A DNA stretch of 64,000 nt from Phytophthora quininea (taxonomy: Eukaryota; Oomycota; Peronosporomycetes; Peronosporales; Peronosporaceae). The position numbers and the translations under genes were made by a program. Shown here one piece after another: positions 32,718 to 41,614 of the stretch. The DNA is taken from the NCBI GenBank assembly GCA_011947345.1, contig JAAVTG010000043.1, positions 434,001-498,000 on the forward strand, in the 5' to 3' direction. Numbering within the stretch: position 1 is the first letter of the stretch; each line of letters opens with the position of its first letter. Below the pieces are notes generated by a model. The model was not told where the DNA came from. It saw only the letters and a program-made list of their open reading frames with translations, and did not search any database.

Positions 32718-32961
32718 ATTGAACAGTAGTTGGGGAAAATCATACACTCTTTTTCTTTCCACACGTAGTTAATGATGTTTTCCCGTCATCACCTCCGCAA
32801 CTTGCTGTCTTCAAGAACCAGCACGTGCCCATCTAAATATTGAGGCTGCAGCAGGTTAGCAGTAGTACATTATGAAGCAGGAAGCTGTCATCTCCGATCG
32901 CGTAACTACTTGCATCGTAAAGCTGTGCAAACTGTACGTTCAACGAGACGTTTTGTTTTGC

Positions 32962-32977
32962 TGTCATTTGTCAATTC
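32962..32977 (+). promoter_or_regulatory. degenerate core promoter of NLP copy 3
   Basis: TGTCATTTGTCAATTC fits about 12 of 16 positions of the oomycete core promoter, 40 bp before the ATG at 33018. Confidence 0.5.
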
Positions 32978-33017
32978 TTCAGCGATCACCACTACCGACA
33001 AAATAACAACTTCAAAT

Positions 33018-33427
33018 ATGCTATTCCGCATACTTCTGGTACTTTGTGTTGCCATTATCACCACCACCAAAGCGAACGTGATCGACCACGACACGGTGCA
33101 ACCATTTCCCAACCAGAACCGACACCGAGAAAGCTGCCGTCAAGTTCAAGCCCTCAGTTTTTATCGACAGAGGCTGCCAACCGTACCCTGCAGTGAATGC
33201 CGCAGGAGATACAAGCGCCGGTCTAAAAGGAACGGGGAGAATCGACGGTGACTGGGGAACAGATGACGGATGAAGCTCGTCAGGCGCTCGAGACGGCGGG
33301 CTTTGGAGAGGACAACAACGTGCCGTTCAACGACGCCTTCTTCGAGAACAACCTCAAGGCGGCGTCGACCACCTACAACTACATTCGTCGTCACTATTCC
33401 GAGCCCAAGTCGATTTGGGAGGAGTAG
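33018..33427 (+). pseudogene. NLP (NPP1 family) copy 3, internal deletion
   Basis: The ATG at 33018 starts a good signal peptide (MLFRILLVLCVAIITTTKA), then VIDHDTVQPFP. A frameshift follows (about 33110). The family segments AVKFKPS, GCQPYPAVNAAGD and GLKGTGRIDGD are seen in another frame. At about 33253 the sequence jumps to the C-terminal part ([18 protein letters not shown]) and ends with TAG at 33425-33427. The missing centre includes the GHRHDWE-type heptapeptide and the metal-site region. It lies only 131 bp before the LSM14 start codon. Confidence 0.85.
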
Positions 33428-33558
33428 ACTTCGGAAGTTGCCTTTTAGTCTCGTTGAAGTGGACCCAAATACTGTTCCACATTTCGTCCCAAATACACAT
33501 GTGGAACATTTCATTTCTGTATCCTGTGTCATCAACAGATTCCGAATTAACCTCTCTC

Positions 33559-34581
33559 ATGCAGCAGCAACAGCCTCCGCTCCCGCCTCCTGCGCCGGCC
33601 GAGAAGCCTCGCGACGGCATCCCGTACCTCGGGTCGCGCATCTCGCTCGTGTCCAAGACGGACATCCGCTACGAAGGCTTCTTGTTTAACATTGACACCC
33701 GCCAGAGCACAGTCGCGCTCCAGAGCGTACGCTCGTTCGGCACGGAGGAGACGCGCCGAGCACGTTCCCCATCCCCGCACGTACTGCAGTACGCAACATT
33801 CAAGGCCTCCGAGATCAAGGACCTCCATGTGTGCGAGGCCGCGCCGCCCCAGGCGCCCCCGCCAGAACCGGTTAACCCTCCTCTTCCATCAGGCCCACCT
33901 CCGCAACAGCCTCAACCTCCTGTAGAGAATACTCCACCGTCAAGCACCAGTAAACCGACACTGCTGACGCCTGGTTCGGTATCAAGCGCTCAAAAGAGTC
34001 ATGAGCAGCAACAGGAGCAAGCTCAAGCTCAGATTCAGCCTCAGACTCCGGTTCAGGAACCGGTACAGCCGAGACGGAATGCCAATAATAATACCGGTAA
34101 TACCGCACGGACGATCCCCGGTATGGGCGGCCACTTGTTGAAGCGCAAGGAGCGCCGCATTCCTGCTGGCAGCGAAGGAGCCGTCGGGCCTGAAAACGCC
34201 TCTGGAGAGTTTAACTTTGAGGAGGGACTGAACGACTTTGACAAACAGCAGGAATTCTCGAAGCTCGAGGAGAGCAACAAGAAGGAGCCCAAAGGGTCCT
34301 ACCAGAAGTCGTCCTTCTTCGACACCATTTCTTGTGACGCTCTGGACCGTTTGGAGGGACAGCGCGCGCGCATGAGCGGCGCTGAAGAGCGTAAGCTCAA
34401 TACCGAGACTTTTGGCGCGGTGGGACTTAACAACCGTCGCAACTTCCGTGGCCGTGGCCGTGGACGTCGTGGAGGATACCGCGGAGGCAGCTGGAACGGC
34501 AATGGAGGCCGTGGCAACGGAGGACGTGGACGCTACAACAACAACAACAATTTCCAAAGGCCTCAAGCAACAGACTCGTGA
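33559..34581 (+). CDS. LSM14/Scd6/RAP55-family RNA-granule protein
   Basis: 340 residues, no intron. An N-terminal LSm14 domain ([20 protein letters not shown], then [14 protein letters not shown]) follows a Pro/Gln-rich start. The middle is low-complexity Pro/Gln. It then has the three hallmark boxes of the family: an FDF-like segment ([16 protein letters not shown]), an FFD box ([13 protein letters not shown]) and a TFG box ([10 protein letters not shown]), and an RGG-rich tail ([15 protein letters not shown] and on). Family members bind eIF4G, DDX6 or Dcp2 and repress or decap mRNA in P-bodies. The frame is open upstream of 33559, but the ATG there gives the expected N-terminus. It is unusual for the LSm domain not to be at the very N-terminus. 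Confidence 0.92.
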   Translation: MQQQQPPLPPPAPAEKPRDGIPYLGSRISLVSKTDIRYEGFLFNIDTRQSTVALQSVRSFGTEETRRARSPSPHVLQYATFKASEIKDLHVCEAAPPQAPPPEPVNPPLPSGPPPQQPQPPVENTPPSSTSKPTLLTPGSVSSAQKSHEQQQEQAQAQIQPQTPVQEPVQPRRNANNNTGNTARTIPGMGGHLLKRKERRIPAGSEGAVGPENASGEFNFEEGLNDFDKQQEFSKLEESNKKEPKGSYQKSSFFDTISCDALDRLEGQRARMSGAEERKLNTETFGAVGLNNRRNFRGRGRGRRGGYRGGSWNGNGGRGNGGRGRYNNNNNFQRPQATDS

Positions 34582-34692
34582 GGAGTTAGTAGAGGCGACA
34601 GACGCCTTGTACTGGATAGGATTACAGCAGACGCAAACTTTTGCTAATCAAGCGACAACACTCCAAGTCTCACGCTTAGCTTTTATTCACTC

Positions 34693-35607
34693 TCAACACT
34701 CCAACAGCGTTACTCGCAGTGGATGATCCTTAAAAGCGATCGGTAAAAGTCGCTGCGATCCAGCAGCGTGTTGCCCTGACCAAAAAAACTGAGCATTGCA
34801 CGCACAACAAGTAAAATCAATCGCTAGCACCTTCGAGTTTAGTTCCTTGTACGAGCAGAGCGCCAAGTCTTGCAAGCGTAGCGCATCGATGCTAGTAAGA
34901 TCGATCACGCGCTTGTCCTTTACGTCACCGTGAGCAATTTTCACGTGGTGCGTGAGCCACAACTCTACTTCGTGAGCTGATACCGCAGTTTTCTCATTCG
35001 CGATCAACTCGAAGGGAGGCGGCCCAGCAAAGAGCGAGTAGCGAAGTCTCACGTAGCAGTTTGCGTGGATGGCTGCAGAGAGGCCCTCAAACTCGGTGCT
35101 GTTTGCCTGTAGTTGATCGCCTCATTAGTAAAAAAATAAACGACTCACTCAATGTCGTCACACTCTTGCCTGTTTGAGCTGCTTGCGAATACAGTCGTTC
35201 AGATTTTTATAGTGAAAGTCAACGATATCGCTCAGGAACCTTTTAGCGACCGGGTCTGGAGTTTTGGAGATGGCTGCAATCCAAACCTTGTTCATCTTGT
35301 CCACATAGTCGGCCCACTCCGTCGGCGTGATGGTGTCGTCGCTATCCACGTCCAACTCCGAGAAAATCGGCAGTTCGCGGGATTGTTGCTGGAAAGCGCT
35401 ATCATCGACCGCCTTTAGAGCTCGCCACGGGAAGATGCCTCCGTAGCCGTCCACGTGCTGCTGTCCAAACTGGGCTGCAATCTCAGCTAGAGTTACTGGC
35501 TCTGCTCTAGCACCATGAGCCGCTCCGATGTCACCCCACCACGGCACCGCGTGCACCACCGCACCAAAGCTTAGCGTCACCACCAGACCCACATGGACAC
35601 TCTTCAT
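34693..35607 (-). CDS. secreted EF-hand protein of unknown function
   Basis: Two exons: 35164-35607 and 34693-35106, with a 57-nt intron (35107-35163) that contains ACTAAT as a likely branch site and removes an in-frame TGA. The product has 285 residues. A signal peptide is visible (MKSVHVGLVVTLSFGAVVHA). Next is a Trp-rich segment and an EF-hand loop DVDSDDTITPTEW with Asp at 1, 3 and 5 and Glu at 12, so calcium binding is likely. The C-terminal half contains CCACNAQFFW and other Cys but no known domain. The protein is probably exported or enters the secretory path; its role is not known. Confidence 0.8.
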
Positions 35608-35612
35608 CTCGC

Positions 35613-36473
35613 TTGTTTTTCTCTCCTGTTCGGCTCTGCTCTCCCTCTAGAAGCAAGGATTTCAGCCATCGCCGACCTTTGACAAGCGTTCTCGCGTCTT
35701 CCCCACCGCACATTTTCAAGGCGGTGTCCGTTGGCTTCCTGCCCAGGACGGCAGTCTGGAGAACTCTCAATGCTGATCGATGCGTTCTCCGCTTTCTTCG
35801 CTCAGATGCTGATGCAGATCGTGAGTCAGACAACGGCAGATCATTTGATAGCGGAGCCAAGATCGTGTTTTACTGTCTCAAAGCTTCCCGCGGACACGAC
35901 GTCCGTCGTAACAATACGGCAAGAGCGAAAAGAATAGCGATCGGCGCTAGAAGCGGGCAGCAACCGGGAGCGGAGTCCAGCGAGCCGTTCGTCAAAATGC
36001 TTTCGATGGACCGCCGGAATTCGCAAGTGCTGGCGTGGTGGACTAAATGGCTGGAAAATGGGGGACCAGCATCGTTCCCAGAAGCGAATGCCGTCGATAG
36101 TAGCGCTCTGGATGTCGGCATGAAGGTGTCGCCCGCTAGAAAGAATAGCATTCACTTTTGCTTTGCCTTGCAGTCGCACACTCGAGCCGATCGGTCCTCA
36201 AGTTTTGCAGCAGCGTCGTCCTCTACGTCGATCATGGGATCAAAGCTCTCGATGGCGTCGCACAAGCTTCGAGCTCCAACGCGACGACCTGCCCGTCGAC
36301 CGTCACCGGAGATTCAGCTGATCGCCGTGATCGTACGGCCCCTAGCGACTTGCAACGGTGCAATACCAACTCGAATCAGTCGACCCAACGGCAACCAAAG
36401 CGAGCTGGAGTTGATCTTCCGAGCGATGCTGGACGCCGATCGACGATCAACGCGCAAGCTGCGACTGCAGTAG
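35613..36473 (+). CDS. open frame of 286 codons, doubtful
   Basis: The only long plus-strand frame in the space between the divergent EF-hand gene and the carbonic anhydrase 3' end. It is rich in Arg and Ser and shows no domain, signal peptide or core promoter. Parts of the opposite strand are also open. It may be chance; listed so that the region is not left blank. Confidence 0.2.
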   Translation: MFFSPVRLCSPSRSKDFSHRRPLTSVLASSPPHIFKAVSVGFLPRTAVWRTLNADRCVLRFLRSDADADRESDNGRSFDSGAKIVFYCLKASRGHDVRRNNTARAKRIAIGARSGQQPGAESSEPFVKMLSMDRRNSQVLAWWTKWLENGGPASFPEANAVDSSALDVGMKVSPARKNSIHFCFALQSHTRADRSSSFAAASSSTSIMGSKLSMASHKLRAPTRRPARRPSPEIQLIAVIVRPLATCNGAIPTRISRPNGNQSELELIFRAMLDADRRSTRKLRLQ

Positions 36474-36593
36474 AAGCTCAAGCATCATTTTGGCTAGCGA
36501 GCGCAGACGGTTTACGTTGGTTCGTGCGGATTTACTTCAAAATTTACATGTGACGACGGGACAAGCGTGAGTCGGGCCCCCGGTTCGTCGAGC

Positions 36594-37389
36594 TTACGCT
36601 CCGATCGGTGTGCCGTGCGAGCACTGGCAGAGCGCCACGGATCGCCCGTTGAGTGGTTGCGCCTCGCGTGCGTTCGGTGCCGGCAGGAACTTGCGGTAGA
36701 TGTCGAGCTGTTCGGACGAGGCTTCGAGTACGTCTCGTACCACGACCCATTCGACGCCTTCCGTGTAGGGTGGGGTGGTGAGCGAGCCCGTGTAGCGGAA
36801 TATCTTGCCCTGCAGGAGCGAGTTGAGCTCCTCTCCTCCGGAGATGGTGCCGACGTCCACGCGGTCGTTGGTCTTGACGTCCAACTTGTTGAGCTCGTCC
36901 CAGAACTGGGCCAGGAACTTGCTCTCGCTGCCTTCTTTGAAGAAGATGCCGACCACCGCCAAGTGGCCGTCCTCGGACTGGTGCACCAAGTGCAGCTCCA
37001 TGGCGCGCGCTTCACCATTCACCGTGTGTTCGCCTGCAGGAACAGATTGTCAGCTTTTAACAAGACACAAAACACCTTGTCATCTGCATTTGCAACGTAC
37101 TTGGCGCGTGGAAGTGGAATTGCACCGTGTAGTATTTCTTGCCGTTGAGCACCAAAACGTTCTGCTCGTGGTCGCTCCAGTTCACTTGGAAGTTCTCGCC
37201 GTGGTGCACCAGCTCGATCTCGGCCGGTGCAGTACCGAAGGTCAACGAGGTTTCGCTCGAACTCAAGTTGACGACTTGGTCGTTGTCGCTGTCGATGATG
37301 TCGATCGGAGCTTGCGCTTGCATCGACGATTTCTGCAGCGTGATCGGGTGCGGCAGTTTGGGCAGGTGCTTGGAGATGGCGGCGCCCAT
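36594..37389 (-). CDS. alpha-carbonic anhydrase
   Basis: Two exons, 37101-37389 and 36594-37033, with a 67-nt intron (37034-37100); 242 residues. Reversible hydration of CO2. Zinc ligands are visible: the HFH pair in QFHFHAPSEH and the third His in MELHLVHQ. Other alpha-class signs are the proton-site region QAPIDI, GSLTTPPYTEGVEW and the C-terminal RSVALCQC-like end. The protein has no signal peptide, unlike most secreted alpha-CAs of pathogens. Instead it begins MGAAISK, which fits the N-myristoylation pattern (Gly2, Ser6), so membrane association on the cytosolic side is possible. The length is close to the family's usual 240-260. Confidence 0.93.
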
Positions 37390-39459
37390 GTTGGAAGGAT
37401 TAGAGGCTTTGGAGAGGGAGGAAAGCGAGTAAAAGCAGGAATGGCATCGGGAGGGAGGAGACTCCGAGCCGAGCCTCGCTCAGGTTGTCAACATCGGCCC
37501 CACGTCTGTATTGGAGCCGTTACAGGGAGATCGCTGCGTTTCCGTGCAGCGAGCCACTGTGAAATACTTTGGGTGGGCATTATCAAAGTTATCCGGAACT
37601 TTTTGTTATTATTATGTGGAGACGGAGGTCTCGACCAGGTCTAATTTTACTAATTTACGGATATAGCTGGTCTGCTTGGCAATGCTATACTTGCTATTCG
37701 TATGTAGTGAGGAAGTGGCTTTTCAGTTTGCCGAAATTACATCTGGCGTGGCCAGTGCTGCTGCAAAGCAGGGAAAGTCAAGTGCTCCTGAACTTGTTAT
37801 GCGCGACATGGTGTCGCAGTGCGGACGGCTCGGATTGCTGGCGGTGCGGGCTCTCTCTGTCTGGCTTCGTGGGCTGCGAATTGCCGCCGCATCGACCCCA
37901 AGTTGCCGTCGAGGAGCCGCTGCCGCCGACGCTGCCAATGTTAAACCACGCGAGAGAACCAACAGATCCCGCACATGCACCGTAGAGAACCAACAGAGCT
38001 GTTGGTTCTCTTGCTGGCAGGCATAGTGAAAGACCATAAAACCAACAAACTGTTTGCATGAAACCAACAGGGCAGTGCACGAAAAACAACAGGGGGCTGT
38101 CTCGGGAATATGATGCGGCAGCCACGAGCGCGATGACGCCGAGAGGCATCCTGTCAGCTCATCGGTTTTCGCTCGTCATGTGGGCGGTTGACGCGGTTTC
38201 GACTGATGCTGCTTGGGTGAAACGCTCGGCATGACGTAGCGGAGAAGGGCGCCGAACCAAGCAGAGTGTTGGACGTAAGGTAATGCAGAGCTGCCATGGT
38301 GGTTGGCGACCCTCGCTGCGGTGAGTTATCTCGTATCGATCGATTCAACTTGGAACTTATTGGACACGATATTGTCAATGTTTCCTTTTGGTGACGCCGA
38401 AGTTGCTCAGAGAAGGCATTGCAACAGAAACTTGTATTACGAGTCGAATGAAGAACTGATGAAATGAAACCATACTGCAAACAACTACAGTATTCTGCTA
38501 GTTTAGTCGAGCGATTTAAAAAAATAGTGAGGATTTAGTAGACGAATGCGGGGAACGAACCCCACATCAATAGCATGATGCGCAACAAGAGAGTGTCGGC
38601 GTTTCGCCCTGTCGTGCATTACTTGTAGCAAACTCAAATGCTTCACCCCACAACAGGTTTGGCATATCCACGCTCGTCTATAAACTACGAAATCGAGACT
38701 TCACTACTCCGTTCATGTTCTCAACCAGACATCAGTTGGTCAGCCGTTGCTGGTTCAGAGGTCGAGAGTCTACTCCCTCTGTAGTGGGGTGTAATGAAAA
38801 CAGAAATGAAAAGAGATACTTATGCAAAACGATCTATATCGGGGTGAAGATTTTGCCGATAGTCGCTTCTTGCTTTGCAGTTCCGATGCCAGAGATTGAT
38901 TTATCAAAACATTTTGCTGTGTGTTTCTTGCACCCCCATCGACTATTTTATGTCGAAATCTTCTTGTTGAAACTTGTGTAGCACTATGACTTTGACTTCA
39001 GTATAAACTCCCATGATTGTCACCAAGCATCAGGCGCGAGCAGCAAAACAACCTCCGCATGGTATCGTTACAGGTAGTTGTGCCTCGCCGCAACTCAATG
39101 AATAATCCCACAAGCCTAACTTGGAGCTCCAAAACAATGAAATGTCTGAGGACCTGTGGTTAAGGAGTTCAGCAAGTGTCTTGCAAGTTCCCGTGTTCGC
39201 TAAGTAGTGGCGGTTGCCGCTGCTTGGCGCAAGTTGTTTACCAACCGATATTCTTCATACGCACTCGTGGTTTGCAACAAGGGGACTACACCACACTCGT
39301 AGATGTTGGACATCCGACACGGACGTGAGCTCATCAAGACCTTCTCAACTGCGACTCACCAGTGCTACCGTCGAGCACGTAGGTGTCCAATTTTTCATGC
39401 CCCCTTTCGTTGCATTTTCCCTCTCGAGCTGAACAACGCGAAGGACTTGTACTATGTGA
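37390..39459. other. two kilobases without a recognisable gene
   Basis: Only short overlapping frames on both strands. It holds the AACCAACAG repeat cluster (37948-38080) and, on the minus strand, a tRNA-like B box (GGGGTTCGTTCCCC, about 38548-38563) followed by a run of seven T (38518-38524). Confidence 0.5.
37985..38010. repeat. perfect 12-bp inverted repeat within an AACCAACAG cluster
   Basis: GAGAACCAACAG and its exact reverse complement separated by AG. The unit AACCAACA also occurs as direct copies nearby (about 37957, 38040 and 38065). Purpose unknown; a hairpin could form in DNA or RNA. Confidence 0.6.
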
Positions 39460-39662
39460 GCTCAAAGGACATGGAGACGTCGACCATCGGAACGAGCAGG
39501 GAAACTGTCATCGCACAGGGCATCGGCTCCATACGCACCAGGATTGGGAAGCATTGTCGTGCTGGGAAAGCGCTTACGAACGCTCGGCACTTGGAGCAAG
39601 ATCTGCACGCCGACGGCGACATTTCCTTCCTGGGACGAACGCAGACGCCACGTGGCACATGA
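39460..39662 (+). pseudogene. possible Copia-type protease remnant
   Basis: The frame reading ETVIAQGIGSIRTRIG and further resembles the region after the active-site Asp in Copia gag-pol proteases (V.G.G.V.L....). No further pol domains follow. Weak; could be chance. Confidence 0.25.
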
Positions 39663-39764
39663 CAGGTATTTCCTTACCAATAAACTCGCATCTAGTCCTT
39701 CTCCGTTGCTTCCTCCTCCATGTCGACCACAGCACTATCAGTTCCTAGCAATAAACTCGCTCCA

Positions 39765-40318
39765 TCACGAAAACAACCGTCGACTTTGATTCTCTCGAGG
39801 CGGGAACTCCATGGGCACCGCCGACGATGCGCTGCCCTTGGTCAGACAAAAGACCTTGGCGAGTGTCGTGCCGTCGCTGACCCCCGCAGCCTCCGCTGCC
39901 GCTCGCACAAACGCGTCGTTCTCGATGAGCGCAAACATGCCGCAGAGCTGGCCGAACTGCACGACACTGTTGGGGGCCAGCAGCACGCGACCGAAGCGGC
40001 CGCCGGCTTTGGTGGCCAGGAGCCACCATGTCGTCCACGACTGAGTCGGCCGTGATGCTACCTCGGGGCTGGGTGAGCCACTCGGGCATGGAGACCGCAT
40101 CGTCCACGGCGTTGGCGGCATCCACGAACTGAGCCACTGCGTTCTGGTCCCAATGCAGCGCAAGCCCTGGCTCGTCGTCGCTCACTGCGGCCGAGGACAA
40201 GTACTCGTCGACCTGTGCCAGTAGCATCATCAAAGGGGTTGGTTAGTCGAAGCCTTTAGGCACTACTAGGCCGAAGGAGACGTACGTCGGCGATGCAGTC
40301 TTGGTACGAGAAGGCCAT
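39765..40318 (-). CDS. unrecognised gene, two exons, one frameshift
   Basis: The ATG at 40318 starts MAFSYQDCIAD. A 73-nt intron (40213-40285, GTACGT..CACAG) joins in phase to VDEYLSSAAVSDDEPG. The frame then reads ALHWDQNAVAQFVDAANAV and shifts by one base near 40025-40035. The second part contains KAGGRFGRVLLAPNSVVQFG, LCGMFALIENDAFV and TTLAKVFCLTKGSAS, and ends with a stop at 39765. Composition and the clean intron suggest a real gene. I recognise no domain. The frameshift is either an error or a break. Confidence 0.5.
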
Positions 40319-41300
40319 TGCTGTCGGGAGGGGCTTCTTCTTGGGCTCGTGGGCTTTGATCTGGCGAGGTGGGGCCAGGGACGAGAGTGAGGGCGTGCGA
40401 GCGAGACTGCCCCGACTGCCCGGAATCTTATTCGGTTGAAGCTTCCAACACTACTGACGGGCTCCGCACAACGCGACGATGGAAATCAAGTCGAGCCAAT
40501 CACGGCGGGGACACGCGCGCCACGCCAATAGACGACGATGGGCACGGCGAGCAGCGCGGCGGCGAGCGCTGCGTGGGGCGAGGCGGAAGCTGGCGGCGAG
40601 TGCAGTCGAAGATGGAACTGGTGAGCAGGCTTTTCGGCGTGTTGAATAAAAGTGTAGCCATGTGGCTCGAAAAAGAAGCATCGCTTGGGTGTTGTGTGGC
40701 AGTGCAAGTTGTTGGCGATCCGATTTGGGGGCATACATGACGAACGAACAGACTTGTCGACCAGCTCGTCCTTCCGTGGTCGTGCAGCGAGATACAGCGA
40801 TGGTCGAGCGACCAGTCCAGCGGCGAGATGGCAGTCTGTATCGACAAGACAAAGGCCCGCCGTCAATCCACGAAAAACGTGTTGCGTTCGCGTCCCAAAC
40901 GTTGTTCTTGATCGTACTACCGTTGAAAACTCGATGCCACGCTGGACCTGGCAGCTTTCCTAGCAACATTTCAATGCACGGTCAGGTTTCAAACCCAACA
41001 TATAGCACAATCGTGTACAAACCTTGTCGTTGGAGTGCGCTCTGCAGCTTGTTATGCAGCAAAAAGCTTTTGCCTGGACAAGATTCGAGCAACTTCGAAA
41101 TTTTGCCATGATATGGCTACATCCATCACTTTCAACAGGGATAAGATCGTCTGTTTCATGTACGTCACACAACGATATGTTCATTTCACTATACTATAAT
41201 TAGCTTCATCGCAGTTTTTATGTTGAATTCTCGTCCACAACCGAACAAGAAGCAGCACCAAGAACCGCCAGCAAGTATCTATCGGTCTCCACGCCGCAGT
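40319..41300. other. no convincing gene
   Basis: Open frames of up to 172 codons exist on both strands over a GC-rich stretch. Nothing has a family signature. Confidence 0.4.
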
Positions 41301-41317
41301 ATTTGTCCTTAGCCGTC

Positions 41318-41496
41318 ATGAACGCGCCGTCTGAAGCCCCCGCCAACGCCAAGCCCCGGTCAACACGCAGCATCAGCCAGAGAGCGACTCAGTCGGCAAC
41401 AAGTCGCCCGTGCGCTCACCCGAGCGCCATCTCAAGAGCCCCAGCGCCTTCGAGCAGAAGCCTCTCCGCATGCCCAAGCCCATGTCTATTTAAAAT
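41318..41496 (+). CDS. short Ser/Pro-rich reading frame, uncertain
   Basis: The ATG at 41318 gives MNAPSEAPANAKPRSTRSIS. After a one-base shift the next frame reads GNKSPVRSPERHLKSPSAF and ends in TAA at about 41494. The SP-rich text looks like protein rather than noise, but it is short and frameshifted; perhaps the tail of a larger lost gene. Confidence 0.25.
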
Positions 41497-41614
41497 GGGC
41501 CACACAAAGTGTGTCTCCAGTTTGTGATCAAGAAGACCCAACCTAACACGGAGAGTTTGGTGTTGTACCGGAATGATATTTTCTTTTCTCAAGCAGTTTT
41601 TTTTAATATGTTAT

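Noticed and set aside
33270..33689. Plus-strand frame crossing the NLP copy 3 end and LSM14 start
   Set aside because: Arg-rich shadow of two better explained frames.
38530..38600. A tRNA gene on the minus strand
   Set aside because: T-arm-like sequence is present, but the A box is poor, the T loop lacks the conserved A, and no seven-base anticodon loop forms. Kept only as a low-interest observation.
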